NCBI GenBank assembly: GCA_023139715.1
Contig: JAGLNB010000018.1
Coordinates: 1 to 8,461 of the forward strand
Reading direction: 5' to 3'
From: Planctomycetota bacterium
GTDB taxonomy: Bacteria; Planctomycetota; Phycisphaerae; Sedimentisphaerales; Anaerobacaceae
DNA length: 8,461 nucleotides
How positions within the stretch are numbered: position 1 is the first letter of the stretch; each line of letters starts with the position of its first letter. A program made the translations under genes and the position numbers. The notes under the pieces were generated by a model that searched no databases, was not told where the DNA came from, and saw only the letters and a program-made list of their open reading frames with translations. This document shows positions 6,774 through 8,461 of the stretch, in pieces.

Positions 6774-6834
6774 AAAACCTGTCAATTTATCAGCAACTGT
6801 TGTTTCAGTTTAACTGTTTGAGTATACAGGTTTT
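6774..6834 (-). terminator. Possible weak terminator or 3' mRNA stem after ablB
   Basis: A 9-bp perfect inverted repeat, AAAACCTGT (6774-6782) and ACAGGTTTT (6826-6834), encloses 43 bases and begins at the ablB stop codon. The enclosed stretch has nested complementary pieces: AACTG (6795-6799), CAGTT (6806-6810) and AACTG (6812-6816). On the minus-strand transcript the second arm ends in UUUU. The stem is AT-rich and the loop long, so it would be a weak intrinsic terminator at best; an mRNA-stabilising stem is also possible. The symmetry is seen directly; the role is inference. Confidence 0.3.
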
Positions 6835-7672
6835 AAATGCTGCTTTTGAACCAGACATTCATACTTTCTGTTTGGCCGAATATATTTGTGTTGTTAATCA
6901 GTGTTCCTGTGTATTCATAGCCCATTTTCGCAAAGGTGATGTTCATTCCAAAAGACAATGCCCTTGCAATTGTGAAAAATGTTTTGAAATTTTTTTGTTT
7001 CATTTCTTTTTCCATTTTATCAAGTAGGGCAATCGCAAAATTTCTACCCCTGAAATCAGGATGCGTTGCAAAATCTGTCATTTCTACATTGGCATTGTCT
7101 ATGTCCATTTCAGCCGAGGATGCAGCGATAAGTTTGGTATTTGCGAAGATTCCGAAATAGCAAAAGTTTTCCTGCATAGTTTGTTTTATGTAATCAGAGT
7201 TGTTTATTGGAAATGGATAGCTGGCAAAGACTTTTGCATACAGTAAAGCTAAATCTTCGGCATTTGAAATGTTTAATTTTTTCATGTGAAATTGCTCGGG
7301 CAATTTGTGATTTTTTGCGATTTGCTTGCCCTTAGCTGTTTTTAGTATCGAGTCTATTTTATTTTTTATTTGCGCACTTTGTTTTTTTCTGTCGGAATTG
7401 TAGTATTTGCACAGAAAAAGAGCGTTTTGTTTTGCATTGTAAAAACCGGGAATTTCGGCTTCTGCGACAAAACCATTATCTAAAAAAAGTTGAGCATTAT
7501 CTTGTGGAATTTTTGAGAATATTTTTGAATATAAATATTTTTTCTGCAGCGCATTTACATAATCAAATGTTTCAGCAATGTTATTTGCATTTACTTTCAT
7601 CAGGTAAATTCTGTCATTATATTTTCCGTGTTGTACAATGCTGCCATTAAAATTTTCAATTTTGTCGCACAC
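6833..7672 (-). CDS. ablB: Beta-lysine N6-acetyltransferase
   Basis: This GNAT-family enzyme acetylates L-beta-lysine on the epsilon-amino group to give N-epsilon-acetyl-beta-lysine, an osmoprotectant. From the GTG at 7672 it has 279 residues, the normal AblB size. It shows the family's N-terminal block DKIENF...SIVQHG...NDRIYLMKV (3-27). The acetyl-CoA motif lies around VEMTDFATHPDFRGRNFAIA (196-215), with RGRNFA as the pyrophosphate loop. The C-terminal block is FAKMGYEYTGTLINNTNI and GQTESMNVWFKS. GTG places the start 4 bp after the kamA stop; an ATG at 7741 in frame would overlap kamA by 65 bp, add 23 residues outside the conserved block and has no ribosome site. The ribosome site for GTG is also weak, so coupling to kamA is likely. 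The gene is visibly more AT-rich than kamA, and the protein is rich in Asn, Lys and Ile. Confidence 0.9.
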   Translation of the reverse strand: MCDKIENFNGSIVQHGKYNDRIYLMKVNANNIAETFDYVNALQKKYLYSKIFSKIPQDNAQLFLDNGFVAEAEIPGFYNAKQNALFLCKYYNSDRKKQSAQIKNKIDSILKTAKGKQIAKNHKLPEQFHMKKLNISNAEDLALLYAKVFASYPFPINNSDYIKQTMQENFCYFGIFANTKLIAASSAEMDIDNANVEMTDFATHPDFRGRNFAIALLDKMEKEMKQKNFKTFFTIARALSFGMNITFAKMGYEYTGTLINNTNIFGQTESMNVWFKSSI

Positions 7673-7676
7673 TGTG

Positions 7677-8461
7677 TTATTGATTTCTTCTGGAGTATCT
7701 TTCGTTGTCTTCAGGCACAAGGGTGATGGTTCTATTAGCATCGCTTAGCAGTTTCTCAATGCCGATGGATGCTCCTTCAATTCCTTCTTCGAGATTGAGC
7801 TGCAGGTCGCAATCGTCGCAGTTTCTGTCGCAGAAAATCGGCTCGTAAGAGTCCGGCTCTTTGTATGTTGTAATTACTCCCTCGTAATTTCTCAGAACGA
7901 CCTTGTTGGTTGACCATGAAATCAGATAGTTGGGCGTAATCGGAATTTTGCCGCCTCCGCCGGGCGAATCTATGACATATGTTGGGACAGCAAAACCAGA
8001 TGTGTGGCCTATCATACTCTCGATAATTTCAATGCCTTTGCCAACCGGTGTTCTAAAATGCGACAGACCTCTCGACAAATCGCATTGGTAAAGGTAATAT
8101 GGACGAATACGATTTTGTACTAATTTATGACAGAGCTTTCTTATGATTTTAGGACAGTCGTTTACGCCGGCCAGTAGAACACTTTGATTGCCCAGCGGTA
8201 TTCCGGCATCAGCCAGTAATTTAAGTGCTTCTTTGGAAGAAGCCGTTATTTCTCGAGGATGATTAAAGTGAGTGTTGAGCCAGAGTGGGTGGAACTTCTT
8301 TAACATTGAAACAAGCTCTTTGGTTATTCTATACGGCAGAACAGCCGGCACTCTAGTTCCAATCCTTATGATTTCAACGTGAGGTATTGCACGGATTTCA
8401 GATAATATCCATTCGAGATATTCATCGCTGAGCATCAACGGGTCGCCGCCTGATAAAAGCA
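7677..8461 (-). CDS. ablA: Lysine 2,3-aminomutase, 3' part (runs off the window)
   Basis: This is the C-terminal 260 residues of KamA/AblA, the radical-SAM, PLP-dependent enzyme that converts L-lysine to L-beta-lysine. The 5' part, including the CxxxCxxC cluster motif, lies beyond position 8461; the frame is open to the edge and starts here with LLSGGDPLMLSDEYLE. The PLP lysine lies in DSPGGGGKIP. By the numbering of the Clostridium subterminale enzyme as I recall it, the spacing fits exactly for Lys337, the substrate-binding Asp330 and Asp293 (YQCDLS), and Cys268 (VNDC). Three further cysteines in FCDRNCDDC are the probable remaining zinc ligands. The zinc-binding tail and the adjacent ablB argue for a true lysine 2,3-aminomutase and not the shorter EpmB that modifies elongation factor P. 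Some annotators use the symbol kamA. The stop codon lies 4 bp before the ablB GTG start. Confidence 0.93.
   Translation of the reverse strand, partial: LLSGGDPLMLSDEYLEWILSEIRAIPHVEIIRIGTRVPAVLPYRITKELVSMLKKFHPLWLNTHFNHPREITASSKEALKLLADAGIPLGNQSVLLAGVNDCPKIIRKLCHKLVQNRIRPYYLYQCDLSRGLSHFRTPVGKGIEIIESMIGHTSGFAVPTYVIDSPGGGGKIPITPNYLISWSTNKVVLRNYEGVITTYKEPDSYEPIFCDRNCDDCDLQLNLEEGIEGASIGIEKLLSDANRTITLVPEDNERYSRRNQ

Overview
The window suggests a Gram-negative-type, probably anaerobic bacterium with a moderately AT-rich genome. It codes for a tripartite efflux system that needs an outer membrane, two lipobox proteins, and a radical-SAM lysine 2,3-aminomutase. Several sequence habits resemble planctomycete proteins as I remember them: the post-lipobox 'ADEEVYKIID' segment of the TolC-like protein, and the 'SEVEGRTTII' and 'VELDSSDI' stretches of the adaptor. 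Planctomycetota, perhaps a Phycisphaerae-like lineage, is therefore my best guess. This is inference from memory, not a search result.

Layout. Positions 1-183 hold a 14-bp perfect palindrome and an extended -10 promoter. A four-gene plus-strand operon (184-5411) follows: a TolC-family outer-membrane lipoprotein, a membrane-anchored HlyD/MacA-type adaptor, a MacB/LolD-type ABC ATPase and a MacB-type permease. Gaps between these genes are 0, 17 and 6 bp. The rest is on the minus strand, convergent with the efflux operon. Nucleoside diphosphate kinase (5432-5893) lies 7 bp downstream of an OmpA/MotB-domain lipoprotein (5901-6683), and a recognisable promoter sits upstream of the pair. Further right are ablB (beta-lysine N-acetyltransferase) and the 3' part of kamA/ablA (lysine 2,3-aminomutase), which runs off the window at 8461.

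How the genes work together. The four efflux genes should form one machine: the ATPase and permease in the inner membrane, the adaptor across the periplasm and the TolC-like duct in the outer membrane. The substrate cannot be read from sequence. KamA and AblB form the two-step route from L-lysine to N-epsilon-acetyl-beta-lysine, a compatible solute made under osmotic stress. The OmpA lipoprotein probably ties the outer membrane to peptidoglycan, and Ndk balances nucleoside triphosphates.

Nothing here is a convincing previously undescribed system. The points most worth a second look are a 13-bp perfect hairpin inside the tolC-like gene, an atypical tip motif and helix-breaking insert in the adaptor, the kamA-ablB pair in a probable planctomycete, and the markedly lower GC of ablB than of kamA. 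There is no gene-free stretch over 300 bases. I saw no tRNA, rRNA, CRISPR array or insertion sequence.
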